From: Larus michahellis
Lineage: Eukaryota; Chordata; Aves; Charadriiformes; Laridae
NCBI RefSeq assembly: GCF_964199755.1
Contig: NC_133904.1
Coordinates: 1 to 64,000 of the forward strand
Reading direction: 5' to 3'
Length of the DNA stretch: 64,000 bases
Shown here: piece by piece, positions 43,011 through 56,200 of the stretch
How positions within the stretch are numbered: position 1 is the first letter of the stretch
How the letters are laid out: every line of letters begins with the position of its first letter
Position numbers and translations under genes: made by a program
The notes under the pieces: generated by a model
Databases searched by the model: none
The model's input: the letters and a program-made list of their open reading frames with translations, nothing else
What the model was told of the DNA's origin: nothing

Positions 43011-45300
43011 CGCTTCACTCCGCCTTGTAAATTGTATGCTACAGCTATTGGGCAGTTGCGCTTTAAACAATGCGAGTCAGTGGGTAAATTGTACAATGTT
43101 ACCTTTTTTGGTTTTTAAGTTTAATTTTGCATAGAAAAGTCAGCAACATAAAACCCCCAAATGGTTTCACTTTTGAGGGTTGGGGGGGAAATCCAATCCC
43201 CGGTGCCACAATCCATCAGGCTAACAAAAAGCACTGGCAGATGGGCGAATGCTTTTGGCTGCGTGACATGCTCCAGAAGAGACCTTATGTTGTTTTTAGT
43301 GTTTTCTTAAAATATTTCATACAAAAACTATAGAAGGAGAGCTGACAAAGCCTTCCTGTTAACTTCAAAGTCCACACTTTGGAAAAAAGCAGGCGCATGT
43401 CGCAGATGTGCCTCATACTCGCAGAGCTCTCCGGATCTTTTCCGTCTGTCCTGCACTGTCACAGCACAACAAAAGGGCGACCATGGAGAAACCCTGGCAG
43501 TTGACATTCTGCCTGGGTGGGGGGGGTGGGGGGTGGGGGGGGGAACCACAACAACAAAAAGACCACCAAACTTTGAGCACAAAGCTGGGTAGGAATCTAA
43601 AGCTTCCTTCTTCTGCGAAGGTTTGCAAAGACTACGGCTGAATGGAGGAAAAATTATTCGGCACCATGTCTGGCACAGTCATTGATATGGGTCACTAGAT
43701 CTTTGCATTTTTTTAGACAACCCTGACTTTTTTGACTCACTGGCAGATTTAGTTGCACTAGGGCCACTTTCCCAGGTAGCCTGGGGCTCTTAAGTCACTT
43801 TCCTGGCGACTTCATCCTCAAAAACACCTTATTTCACTCTCCCAGGGCTGGGACAAAAAACATCAAACGTCCAGTGACTGCTCCCACACCAAAGGTGCCA
43901 GGAGACAAAGCTGTGGCTTGTCCTCGCTGTTCCTTAGCAGCACTTTCATCACCCCAAAAACCTCGAAAAACCTTGGGGTTCCAAGCTTTCCTGGGGAATT
44001 CATCCTCAAAAAAAAAAAAAACAACAGTTTCTTTTCCCATGCAGGGAATAATTTTTCCCTTCCATCCACTCTGAGGCAACTCCCTGGGCTGCTGGAAAAA
44101 AACACGCCACTGAAAGCCAGATAGAAACGCAGAACTTCAGGGGATGCAAAATATCAGGGGAAAATAGCCCGTTACCTTCAGTCACCTCTCATTTTAAACA
44201 AGTACAGCAAATACCTAACTGCTTCGGTACGCCTTATAAAACATATGCCACAGCTATTCAGTGGCAGCAGTTTAAACAACCCAAGTCAGTTTGTAAGTTA
44301 TATGATTTTAGCTTTTTGTTTTTTAAAAAAAAGTTTCATTTGACGTAGAAAAATCGTTGAAATAAGAGATCCCCCCCAAATGGTTTTACTCTCGAGGGTT
44401 GGGGGGGAAATCTAATCCCTGGTGGCACAATCCATCAGGCTATCAAAAAGCACCGGCAGATCAGTGAATGCTTTTGGCCGTGCTAAACACGTGAAGGAAC
44501 ACGGTTCTATGATATCTCGACTGTAACAACCGAGAACCCAAAGGTCGGTAAAGAAGTGCAAAGAGAGCGCAAAGTCTCGGTGCTCGTGCCTTCTGCTGCC
44601 CAGCGCTTCATCTCTGAGGATCCGCTCTGACGGGAACTTCATAAAAAGGCAACTGCTTTGAGCGAGAAACGTTTCCATTTCGCAAAATCTCTTTCCAACC
44701 GACATCAAAGTGACACACTATAGGTTATAGACAAAAGACGTGACGGAAGCAACAACTCACCAACACCACATCGGGACTCGCCGTCACTAGTTACAAGGCT
44801 GCTGGTGCTTCGTGGGAACGCCTGGAAAACACGCAGAAGCGACGCTGCTTTGTCCCGGTTCGTCCATGTCTCTCCTTTGACGTCAATCACTTTTGGGACA
44901 GATGCCAGTATCTCAGTAAGGTTTCTCGAATCCCACTGTAAGATATCCTAAAGACGTATTGACTGCAAAAGCATAAAGCTTTTATCGTGAACACAGAGGC
45001 TCCTTCTCCTGAACATCTGAACTCTTACGAACAGTTTCTTCCCCCTTTTAGTACACAGTTTTTTTCATGGCATCGCTTAATGGTGAGCACACAGAAACAC
45101 AGAAAGAGAAGACTGTGCTTTCAGGAAGAGAAAATAAATGCTGGGAAGTAAGCCTTGCATGGGCGTAACATGCTCCAGAACGGACCTTATACTCTTTTTA
45201 GTGTTTTCTTAAACTATTTCATACAAAAACCATAGAAGGAGAGCCAACAAAGCCTTCATGTTAACTTCAAAGTCCACACTACAAGGACCTTCCGGTCCTT
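43011..45300. repeat. Further fragments of duplication D
   Basis: 43130-43380 recurs in two pieces at 44335-44490 (AAATGGTTTTACTCTCGAGG) and 45165-45295 (AACATGCTCCAGAA, TAGTGTTTTCTTAAA). 44100-44225 repeats 42890-43010. The stretches between these pieces, including 43400-44090, show G-runs and short frames only. No gene is identified. Confidence 0.65.
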
Positions 45301-47149
45301 CCTGGTATTGCCAACACTTTTACACAGGCAAGTCACTTCATCGCTTGTCTAAAATTATCCGAACAAAAGCTGTAGCCACGAAAGAGGAGTGACAAAGAAA
45401 AGGAGAGGTCAGGCAGCAAGGGAGCTCTGCAGGCTGCCACCTGAGGTCAACAGTGCACTCTGTTTTTGAAAACACATGCACCCCCACCCCAGAAAACAAG
45501 CAGACAGACAGAGAAAAACCCCAGGACCTCGTGTCTTTTCTGGCTGCCGGAGCTCATCCCTGTCTCAGCGTATGGTCTCATCAGAGCACCAAGCGCAGGC
45601 GATCTGTATCCCGAGGACATTTGCACGTGACGAATACGTGTTTGGAAATAGCCCGGATCTTTAAGAGCGGTGTCATTTTTCTGGCTGAAGAATCATAACT
45701 CAATTTTAGTCACTGACACGGTCACGAGGAAACTAATGAACTTTTAAATGTAGCCTCTCCCTGGGGACAAAAAAACGTGTTAGAGACTGAAAAAAAAAAA
45801 TTAAGGATGATTCAGAGCTCCCACCCATGAGGGAGCTGCGGGGATCTCAGCGAAAGGGAAGACCAACAGCAGCAACATCCAGTGAAGTTTGACTTTCATT
45901 CCGACCGTGTACTTAAGAGACTCTCCAAGTCTACACCTCAGTCCTAGGAAGGACCAGTCCCCTTCTGAAACAACAAACTTTCTTTGCTTAAAAGTCCTAG
46001 ACTGAAGGCTCCACGGAACAATGTGGACTGAGCCACAGAAAAACACGCCCTTCACAGTCAAGCAATAATCATAAAAAAGAATAAAATCCAAGTGACACAT
46101 CGGCTTCCATCACGTTTCAGTCGGTACATTTCTACTGGCACCGAGGTGCTTAAACATGAACTAGGCTGACACCACAGACTAGTCAAAATTTAGTTACACG
46201 TAGGAAAAGAAAAGGCTGTTTCCCACTTGCCCCTGGAACCAGTATGAACAAACAGAAGAGAAACACTTGACCCTAACAAAGGTAACAGGCAGCTCTTAGT
46301 TTATCCTAGCTGAAAATTCAGGCTTTGACCCCAAAGGAAACCATTCCTAACTGCCAAGGGACCTGCTCAGGCAGGAGGCATGCTCTGTTCACTGCAGCTC
46401 CTCATCAGCTTCTCTGCGCTGGCAGCAAACATGCCTTTTCTGCAGCTTAGACATGGAGTCTCCGTAGCGTCCCTGAACTTGCAAATGTTTCTTCCCGCTC
46501 CCCCAGCCCCATGCATGCCGTTACCTAAGCAGCAAGCAGAATCAGCTGTGCAGGATTCTCTTGCCATGCCACAGAAGGTGACCCTGGGAAAACAGGAGGC
46601 AAGAAATGAGCCTGTTTGTCCCACCCAGTCAACGGGGACGAGCCAGGGGACCCCCCACCCCACCTCTGCCCTTGGGAGCGGGGCTGGGACGGACCCTTCG
46701 CTCAGAGAGAGGTGGCCTGGTGTGGCTTACATCTCAAGCCCTCTCCCTGAGCCTAAAGCCATACAACTCCCCTTCTTTCTGAGCCCCAAAACCAGCCATG
46801 CGAGACTGTTTGCCAGCCCCGGGAGCAGGAGACCTGGTCTCCCTGTGGGGTCCCAAACCAGCCCCGGCTCTCCGCTTCCTCCCTTTACAGTCCCCTTGGG
46901 TGATGCTGAGGGAGCGCAGCCACTCCACAGCCCAGCACCCCAGGAGCCACGGGCACTTTAGGGGGGAGGTATAGGGACCTGCGGGGGGGCCAGCCCCGCG
47001 TCCCTGCGGAGCGGCACCGGCACGGCCCAGGCACCGCTTTCTTACTGCCCTGCTGGGCTTTATTTCTCCGGCATCGCCAGCACCGCACCCCAACCCTCCC
47101 ACGCCGAAGGGACCCCGCGGGGAGCCAGGCCCAGCCACCCCCCTCCGAC
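45301..47149. other. No clear feature, GC-rich towards the right
   Basis: I see no gene. A 193-codon plus-strand frame at 46380-46961 begins with a hydrophobic stretch but turns Pro/Ser-rich and has no recognisable domain or splice partner, so I do not call it. From about 46960 the sequence grades into the CpG island. Confidence 0.4.
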
Positions 47150-48130
47150 CTAACAATGCCCCCCCTCAGGCCCCCCGTTCCCCCAAACCCGCACAGGGCC
47201 CTCCCGGCCCGTCTCCCCCCCATCACACTTTGGGGCTCCCTCAGGCCCCCGCCGCCCCGACTCACCTTGACGCGCTCCAGTTGCCTCACGACGTGCTCGC
47301 GGGAGCCCCGTGGGCCCGGCCCGACCGAGGACCCGCCTGCCGGGCTCAGCTTTCCGCCCGGACCGCCCCGCTCTGATTTCAAGTCGGCCGCCATTTTCCC
47401 CCGGACGCCTCCGCTTCCGGACGCCCCGGCCCGACTCGCCTACGGCACGCGCCCATTGGTCGCCGCCCGCCCCACCCTTGGGCAGCCCCGCTCCATTGGC
47501 GCGTCGCCGCTGTCAATCCTTACCACGCCCCACCCCCGGCGAAACGATCCGACCAATGGGAGCGCGGAGCCCGCGCTGTGATTGGCCCACCCTCCCGTCT
47601 ATATGCCCGCCAGCCGTTGCCACGGTGAAGATGCCAGCCGGGGCGGGGCGCGTCACAGCGCTCACAGATGCCGCCTTGCGTCCACCGTCTGCTACTGCAG
47701 GAGGGGGGGCTGCGCATGCGCAGTACAGCGCGCGTAGCTGCGTTCCCGGCTCTCGCCCGGCGATCACAACGCGGTGCTGCAGCTCGGGGCGGCAGGCGGC
47801 ACCGAAGAGGGTCCTATTTTCCCCAAATTGTTTGTGTGTTTTTTTCCTGCTTTCCTATATTATTAAATTTCGGGGTTTTTTTCAGCGCTATAAAAGTTGT
47901 CGGCCTTTGCTTTTCGGCGTGAGAACAGGGGATTCTTTGCTTTCCAGCAGGACAAATTGAGGTGTATTTGCCTTTCCCGGATACCGAAATTAGCATTTTT
48001 TTTGTCCTTCCCCTGCCGCCGGGGACTGCGCCCGGTAACCACCCGTGCGGGGGACGGCGCTGCAGTACCGCCCTTGGGACAGGCGGTGGCGGCGCCAGCG
48101 AGCGCGCGGGAGAGGCGGGAAGCAGGGCGG
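47150..48130. promoter_or_regulatory. CpG-island promoter with NRF1-type palindrome
   Basis: This stretch is dense in CpG and has GC boxes, CCAAT-type ATTGG boxes (47454, 47493, 47580 and others) and GCGCATGCGC at 47712-47721. It covers the first exon at 47266-47394 and extends about 700 bp upstream of it. A promoter firing in the minus direction is the simplest reading. A divergent plus-strand transcript is possible, but no coding frame supports it. Confidence 0.8.
47266..47394 (-). CDS. First exon of unidentified minus-strand gene
   Basis: ATG (47394-47392) in a CpG island begins 43 codons, from MAADLKSERGGPGGK to REHVVRQLERVK. A consensus donor (AAG then GTGAGT) follows at 47265, in phase 0. 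An MAA start followed by a Gly/Ser-rich leader and a basic helix is common in nuclear or cytosolic housekeeping proteins, but I do not recognise the protein. The start is chosen because it is the only ATG in a CpG-rich first exon with a good donor. The likely next exon is 39886-39972. It has the same orientation as IQGAP1 and begins about 2.8 kb beyond the IQGAP1 stop codon. Confidence 0.7.
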
Positions 48131-48330
48131 GACTCCACCGTTCCATACTGCTGCTCAGCTAAAAGGAGTAGACTGCATTTTTAAGATTATTTTCAAAAGA
48201 ACTGATGTGTTGGTGGCTTTTTTTCAATTTTTTCCAAAACCCCATTTTTTCCAATAGGTGTAGGCAACAAGCGAATTGTTGTAAATCACACAAGTAGGGA
48301 TGCTTTCCTCATGGGTACTACACGGGCCTC
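48131..48330. other. Spacer between CpG island and 48.3-48.7 kb remnant
   Basis: A/T-rich sequence with no visible feature. Confidence 0.4.
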
Positions 48331-48334
48331 GTTA

Positions 48335-48740
48335 CACCTCATTACCTTGTCCCAGATTTATTTGGCAGACACTGAAAAGTATTAAAACTATTCATTAAAA
48401 AAAAAAAGAAAAAAAAAAAGGTGATAATCAATCCCAGTGGCTCAAAGAGCTTACAGAGTACAGCTGCATTTTCCTAACAATCATTTTATAATGTTCTACC
48501 ATTATTCTCATCATCCCTAAATCCAAGGAATTAATTTTTTAAATTCTTCTACAATATAGCAAATTCAGAGGCAGGAAAAAAACCAACCAAAACCTAAAAG
48601 CCAAACAAACACAAAACCAAGGGCATTACCCCATTTCAGACCTCTTCATCAGATTTCAGTGGAAATCCAATTTTGAGGTATTTCTGTTTCAGATCATCTG
48701 GACCATAAAGATCTTTCTTGGGTTCAGCAGGTAGTTTTTG
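48335..48740 (-). pseudogene. Possible terminal exon or 5'-truncated retrocopy
   Basis: On the minus strand, 34 codons (48740 to a TGA at 48638-48636) read a charged, non-repetitive peptide including KKDLYGPDDLKQKYLKIGF and ending KSDEEV. About 275 bp of AT-rich sequence follow, containing AATAAA (48361-48356 region), which looks like a short 3' UTR. An in-frame TAA lies directly upstream at 48743-48741 and no good acceptor fits the frame. A truncated retrocopy, or the last exon of an unseen gene, are the options. I do not recognise the protein. Confidence 0.4.
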
Positions 48741-49120
48741 TTACTGGTTGGACCACACATGCATCAACATTAAAATATGTTTAAATACAGTCAAGACAAG
48801 GTTGAAATAAATATTTGCTTCCAAGAGGACTGCGAAAAAGTCATCCCCAAGGATGTAGCCATTTCAAATACTGAGTGCCTTTTATGAGAAAAAAAGATTT
48901 AAGCGGAAATAACTATCTCAGTGTAGATCAGAGATAAAGCAGTTTAATTAAACTCAGTAATCTGAACAAATACCACAAGTGACCTGTGAATAACTTGAAA
49001 TTTGCAATTAAGAGAGATGCCCCTTTTTAAAAAAACTAAAATGTTAATAAAAACCTAGGGGGAGAGCTGGAGCAACTGATGAATTTAAAGGGGTTTTTTG
49101 GGTTGTTTTTTTTTTTTTTT
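48741..49120. other. AT-rich intergenic DNA with T run
   Basis: No gene. A T run at about 49104-49121 lies just beyond the proposed IQGAP1 poly(A) site. Confidence 0.4.
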
Positions 49121-50167
49121 TAAAGAGTCTCCGCATTTTTATTGTATATAGCCACCACCATGGTGAAAAGAAAAAACAAAGTAGAAAAAGAAACGGGAAC
49201 TTGAGTATAACTAGAAAAATGTAACTTCTTAAAAGATAACCTATTTAAGGTAGTCTTCTTCCTTTGACAAGTCTGCAGGTAGAGCCTAACATTTATTGCA
49301 TCAGATACAGATATATAGAACATTGCTCTAAACTGGAAAAAAAGGTATTTTTACATTTCAAATGCTTTGCAAACAATGTTAAAAGTTAACATGTCTCAAG
49401 AAATTTGTTAAGTTTCCCTCTTCTTCCCCAAATTCTTTTCATCTGTAAGCACTAGTAAATACATTCCATGGTCCCTCTATTTTAAGGGGCCATCTGTAAA
49501 TTATTACAGTGTGATAAACAGAAAAAAAAATCAAGAAAAATGAGACACTAGAGCTGTTCTATGTGGCTATAGTACATAATCACGAATAGTTCAGCAACCA
49601 TTTGTGATGCTTACCGATTCCCCAGACCATAGTAGTTCTACCTTGGGAACTGCCTCGCAAACAAATGGGTAAACCGGACCTTGACCATTTTTTATTTCAG
49701 TCACTGCTCATGGAGAATAATTAGAGTCCAAATACAATCTGCAACTCTTTTTTGCTTTCAGGAAGAGGCAAACCGACCACTGCACAGTGACGGCCTTCTC
49801 TTCGCACTGGCAACAAGAATTCAAGCCTCACGAAGCTCACAATTAGGCAAATAAAGCATCCAGTTGCCCTAAATATACTCTAACATTAGTTTAATCCCTA
49901 GCGCCATGTAAAAATACATTCTAAATGAATTGCTTTTCAGGGGACCTTCTAAGTTGAAGATGAAGATCATAAATAAACAAAAAACCAACTTCCTGCAGAC
50001 TAAATCAGGGTTGTCAATTCACAAGAGGTTCTTAGTCCTCCTTCATGATACATTTGATATATTTTAGCACAGCACAGGCATATACTGATACATATCTATG
50101 TCATTAAAAGTTCTATGTGCAGGTTTCTACTCATCTCCCCTTTCACAGACTTGCTGGCAGAGGTCAC
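49121..50167 (-). other. IQGAP1: IQGAP1 3' untranslated region (predicted)
   Basis: The sequence after the stop codon is AT-rich and non-coding. AATAAA on the minus strand at 49143-49138 is a plausible poly(A) signal and would give a 3' UTR of just over 1 kb. Other AATAAA matches occur at about 49695 and 50487, so earlier sites may also be used. The true end cannot be fixed from sequence alone. Confidence 0.55.
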
Positions 50168-50281
50168 TTACTTCCCATAAAATTTCTTATTCAGGAGAAA
50201 GATCAGAAGGTTGACATTCACTTTTGCTCTGTCGAACAACTTCATGACTGCAACGCCTTCATACTGCAGCTGCAAAAGATC
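50168..50281 (-). CDS. IQGAP1: IQGAP1 last coding exon
   Basis: It reads DLLQLQYEGVAVMKLFDRAK, then VNVNLLIFLLNKKFYGK and TAA. The TAA is at 50170-50168. 114 nt including the stop. Confidence 0.97.
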   Translation of the reverse strand, partial: DLLQLQYEGVAVMKLFDRAKVNVNLLIFLLNKKFYGK

Positions 50282-53200
50282 CTGCCAAAGAGAATACCTT
50301 TATGAGCCAGGAATCCTCAAGAGCTTATAGAGAATATACAAGACCCTGTGGTACAGTAGGTTTTTGAGGAATATCTATCACAAAGTACACAGCATAAGAT
50401 AGAAAAACAAGAGACATGATAAAGACCTGCTCATACTGCATGAGAAATAAAGTTGCTCTAAGGCATTTGAGATCTTGATTTTTTTAATCTGTGTTTATTT
50501 AAAAAAAAAAAAATTACAAAAGAGGGAAGAAATAGAAGACCATTCTAAGAAATCCAAGTTTCAGATCTAGCCATCTCCAGGCTTTCCATCTGCACAGTAA
50601 CCATGAAGTTATAACGTTTCAAAAGGGTTTCCTATATGCCTAATTATATTATGTACCCATGAAACGTTACAACACTTCACAGCGTCACTTTCTAAAAATT
50701 TTAGTTGCCACAGGTCTCAACTAGGGGGGTTTACATCACTGCAATCTAGGGCAGAGAAAGAAATAGCATCTCTGTTAGGACTATGTATGTGATGCTGACT
50801 CAGTCTCTCAGGCATTTATATAGGCACTATTTCTAGTTATGCTTTGCTCTTGTCAGCGATGCACCCCACAGAGCAACAAGGCTCCCTGCACTCATTTATC
50901 TCAGCAATGAGTTTCTTTCAGCAAGCCCGCTGTTGAACAATACACACTGGAGAAGGCGCTCAGGTAGTGCTACTGCAGGGAAACGTTGTGTGCGTTCCAA
51001 AATCCAAACCTGGCTCCTGCAGCTGTCCAGCCCAGGCGATGCTGGAGTAAACAACCATAAAGCTATTTCTCATGCTTTCTGTAAAAGTGTTGGCTGTAGC
51101 AATGCAAGTCTTTTTAACTGATGCCACCGTTAATGCTATACTTGGATGACCGACAGCAGTTCCCTCGTTGCTGTCCTCCCAGAACATCTGCTTTTTCTGC
51201 AAAGCAGTGCTACAAAGGCATAGTGGTATGGTAACACACGTGCCTGAGCGACCTTGGGGAGCCCCACGAACCAGGAAGTTTGTGACCAGCTCTGATGGAT
51301 TAGGGCTGGAATGAACCAAGGGAGTTCTCAGAGCACAGGAATGGGCTGCATGAGACAGCGTCCCCCTCCTAGTCAGGTGGCATGGACTTACTGCAATGCA
51401 AGGTGCTCCTGCGCACAACCTGTTTTGAGACCCCTGAGGCATCCAAGATTAACAAATCTAATGATGCCCAAGTTGGGTGGGTGGTGGGCAGGGGCAGAAG
51501 TGGAAGAAGGGGACGGAGACACCAGACACAACAGTACTGGCGTGGGAAGAAGAACAGGGAACTGTTTGGGAAAAGGTCAGTCAGTACGCCTGTTCTGGTA
51601 GCCTGGCCTAAGTAAAGGCTGAGGACTCTTAAGAACTGTACATCTGAAGAAACCAGTAAGTGTATAGTGGCAGAAAGAATACGTCACAACCGACTGAAGC
51701 CACCACATCCAAGCCCAGCTGACTGCTGCCACAGAGTCCCCATCTCTCTGCTGTAAGCAGGAAGCGGTTGAATATGCATGCGTTTGTTTTGTGTGTGTAC
51801 ATGTAAGTGTAACTAAGAACACAGACCGGCTATCAGGCTTTCATCAGTAAAGAAACAAAAGTAGTCTGAATCTCCCGTTTGCATTGCATCTGTTTCATCT
51901 GCAACAAATGGGTTGTTTTTGAGAGCATTTTTCAGACTGTTCAGGCAGAAAACATGTCGTTATTATGTTGATGAAGAGTCTGGCAAGCAGAACTTATATG
52001 CCACTATTAAATAGGACAGTTCTTACCTGATAATGTAACATAAAGGTTTCCATCTGTACCCCCATGAATTTTGCTTTTACCTCGAAATCTCCTACTTCTT
52101 CTGTTGGACTGATTTCAAATATCACGTTTTTAAACCTATGAAAAACCACAGTTCATTATCAAACATGTAATTCCTACTGAAACAGGAAGAGAATGTACAA
52201 GATAAAATCTGAAGATAAATTTCTAAGAATTCTATTCTTAACTCTTTATTCTGCATCCCCGTTTGGAATGAGATCCTAAAAGCCGACCAGACTCAACATA
52301 ACAAAGAATGGAAGCCTAGCAGATTCTATGTCCAGTAGATCGCATCTTCACACAAGCATGGTAGGAAACATGTCAATTTAGCCCCTGCAGTCTAAACAGT
52401 TTACTTTAGTGCCACACATCCATGCCTCATTTAGCACAAAGCACAAAATATGATTCGGGGTTGAAAAAAATTCTAGTAACAGGCAGCTTCTCTGTATTCC
52501 ACAGAACATACACCAAGTTCTCAAGGCTAGCAAACTGCAGCTGGACAAACTCAAGCTAGCATTAAGTTCATTTTCTAACAATGAGAGCTATTAACCATAG
52601 TAGCAATTCTGAGGAGGTACCCCTCCATGACTCTGGGGGTGACAGGGAAGGGGCGGATGGGAAGAGGATGACATGTTTAAATCCTGTTACACTTCTCAAT
52701 CAAAGACGTGCTTTCACTTCTACCAGGAAAAAAAAAAAAAGAGAACTTGCAATGTTTCCTGTCCCTAGGCATACCAGCCTATATCACCAAAGTAATTTCT
52801 TCAGCTGTAGTAGCTAACTCTACCAACAATGCTAAATTCCAAGAACAAAATCGCAAGACAATCTGTCACGATCTCAAACAAATCTCCGAGCTTCTGTTCC
52901 TCAATTGCCAGCGCCTAGACTAGTTTGAAGAAAGAGACAAGAATTTAACATACCTGTTTTCCTCTTGCTCCAAGAAGGTTATTTAGCTCTGAAGAGTTTT
53001 AAAAGGATACTTACTGGTTACCTTGCAGGTCCTCGATCTCTAAAAGCACTCCCTTCTCATGAAGTCGAGCTGCTGTATATTTTAGAGAAATTTTTTTACT
53101 GTTTTTGCCTTTCATTTCCCGAGGTTTCTTAGAGACTCTGCAAAAAAAAAAAAAAAACAACCAAACAAGATGATCAGTCAAACGAGTAAAGAGATTTCAG

Positions 53201-56200
53201 ACAGCAAATATTTATTCCTATTTGGATGAGGGGATAGAACGAGTGTAGCTAATAAACTATAACTAATGCAGCTGGCAGATGAGGTATTTCTACTAGTGAG
53301 TTTATCTACACAGGCGCTTGTAGCTCAGATCAATCTTTGATTTTCTACTATAACTCTTATGCTACAGGAGAAGGAAAAAAAAAAAACAAAACAAAAACCA
53401 GTCAACAAACCCCACCCCCCCCAAATATAACCACATGGTACTTCATAATAAGCAGTACCATTTGTCATTAGGCAAAAGAGGATCTGGTGACAAGTGACAT
53501 GGAGAAGAGTCTGAGATTACTCAACAACTTTCTTGCCTCAGTTTTCGCTAGTAGTTGGTCTTCCCACGTCTCACTGGGGAGGAAGACTTTTTTTTTTTTT
53601 TTTTTTCAGGAAAATCTGAATGGTCTTGCACTACGACAACTGACTCCATTCAGGATCAAAAGAGGACAATATGCGATCAATGCTTTCCTTGAAGATAACT
53701 ATGTTATTTTCATTCTCTGCTCCTAGAAAGGATGACAAGGCAGATTGACTGAGCAGAACGTGCACTACCTGGGCAACCTGCTTTATTCCCACTGACTCTC
53801 TATACTGCCCTCTCCCAGAGGGACCAAAATTCTTTCAAGTATGTCTTTTTCAAACCATTCGGGGCACTGCTCTCTCCCCGCATTTTCCCACCACTGCTGA
53901 CACCTTTTTCCTAGAACTATCGCTGCGGTAAAGAGCTTAGCAAAGGAGCCTTGAGCAGATGGCATTACGATTCTTCTTGGCAACAACCTACATGTGCTTT
54001 CTGTAAGAAACACTTCCAGGGCCAGGGCACAGTCCCGAGATACTTACTTGCCCTTGCTGGCCAGGTTATCCAAGCAGGTTTTGATGTAGCTTTTGTAATA
54101 ATCCACTTGTTCCTCATAAAAAGTGGCTTTGGAGTTCAAGGCACTGTATGTCTGCTGCAGTTTCACCAGCTCCGCCTTTCTTCTCTGACGGTATCTACGC
54201 TGATTTCGGATATCCTACACCACAGAGAAAGACAGGCAGACGCTTAACAGGCATTTGAGCTCTCCAGTTGCTTAAGCCCAGAGCACAGTACTTGAATCGC
54301 ACCATTGGTTTTTGCTTAGTCTTGCTTTGTGCTACAAGCTGGAGCACTCAGTTGCACCTGCCCCCGTTTAAGCATCACCACTTCTTCTCTGTGTGGACTA
54401 TTTTTGGAACTAACCAACTCAACACAGCAGTTGATTTCAAACTTCATTGCTGGCCTAGTTGCAATGACTAGTGTGCGCACTGATCGTATGTGTGGCAGAC
54501 AACAATTTTTGCCACCGCTAGGTAGGAAAGGTATCTTACAAATCAAGCTCTATAACCATAGCAGTGCACAGACTTCCTCATCTTTCTTTGTTAGTCTGCC
54601 ATTTTTAAGCATACGATACCTTAATACCTGAACAAAAAAACCAGGATGTGTTCAAGTCAACTTCTGTTTTCATTTTTGATACATATTGGTGACAGTATGA
54701 TTATTTCCAATCGGATCCCTAAAGGCAATTAATTATTCACTTTACAGACATAACATTTCCCGAATAGTTTTTTTTTTAAAGATGCGATAGAAAATACACT
54801 ATCACCATAGCAATGTACAACAGTGTTAGATCACTTTTGCAAGTTTTTCTTAGCTCCCTCCTTTATCATTTGGGTATTCTTGAATGGGTACATTTAAATA
54901 AAAATAATGGTTAGGATGCCTTTAAGTTACATGCAAAATGTCCTTGTGCACGTAAGTTTGTAGAGGCACTACTTAAATTAGTGAAAAGGAGCAAGGAAAA
55001 AAAAAAAAAAAAAAAAAGATCACACATCAGGTCTCCCCCTCCAAGCTACAACAGTTTTCCTGAAAGTGCTCAAGATTCTGGCAACACAGGCATCCTATAA
55101 AAATAAAGGACTTCTCAAATGCCGAGAAGTGGAAACATTGCAGCAAAAGGTAGACTTCATGTCTGTAAATTAGCTACTACAAAACTTACTCCTCCTGAAA
55201 ACTCATGCCAGTTTCACAATGCTGCAAACTCTGGGAAAACTCCACTATGATTACTAGGAAGCCATCAATTGGCATACCTTTGCAATGTCATTGATTAGTT
55301 CCTGGTATTTATTTTTTGCATTCACTGTACCCAGTTCTGCCAACTTCTTCAGGCCTGTCTTGATTTTGTCTTTTTTTTCTTGAAGATTTAAGTTGCCATC
55401 TTCCTTTACAGACACAGATTTTTTCATCTTATCTGGAGTTTTAGCATCACGAATGGCCCGTTTCTGCATAGCTCTTTGATGCTCCGCTTCCTAGAAAAAG
55501 AAAACAAAAAATTACAAGTTCATAAGCATCAATTTTAAGGTGACAACCAGAAGCAGACTGTCTGACCTTCGGCATAACATACAATAAAGAGTGTTGCCTG
55601 GTCATTCCCATACTGACTCCAATGAATCCATGTTTGGTGAACACGTTCCACATATGTGAACCAGCAGAAGCCTACCTGCTGTTTAAAACTGTCTCCTAGA
55701 TGAATAGTTTCTAGCAACTACCAGAGGAGTAAGATTCACACACACGATTTACTTCCATTATATTTCCCTCCTTATTATTGTTACACACTGCCCCAACATC
55801 AATGGAGACAGCTTCAGTGCAATACATAAATGCGGATTCCCAAGTATACCCACATCCATCTAGACAGGTGACAATTTCCTAGTCTAAAAACAACACAGGT
55901 AAACAACTTCATACTTGCTCTGAGGTAGCTGGCGTTTCCAAGATCTCAGTCAGCGTCTCCCCTGGTTGAAAGCGGATCACGTCAACAATTAAACGTTTTG
56001 TGCTGCAAAGAAATCAACGGGAACAGGAGAAAAAAAACTTTAAGCTGAAAGACCTTTAATACTACTCTATTATGCAATAATATCAAGATTACCGATTTAC
56101 CTGAAGTCAGATTATCACTGGATGCGTGCTTAGGTAGTCATACACTAGAGCAGACCAGAACCCTGAGAAGCACTTTGCTTTTTTGACATCGTTATCAGCA

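Noticed and set aside
46380-46961. Plus-strand frame of 193 codons with hydrophobic start
   Set aside because: It turns low-complexity and Pro-rich and shows no splice sites or recognisable domain. It is next to a GC-rich island where long frames are common by chance.
47600-47960. Divergent plus-strand gene starting in the CpG island
   Set aside because: The plus-strand frame has no recognisable sequence and ends in AT-rich DNA without a donor at a sensible place.
50960-51442. Minus-strand frame of 160 codons in the last IQGAP1 intron
   Set aside because: It is intronic with no family match, and its codon use and amino-acid make-up look random.
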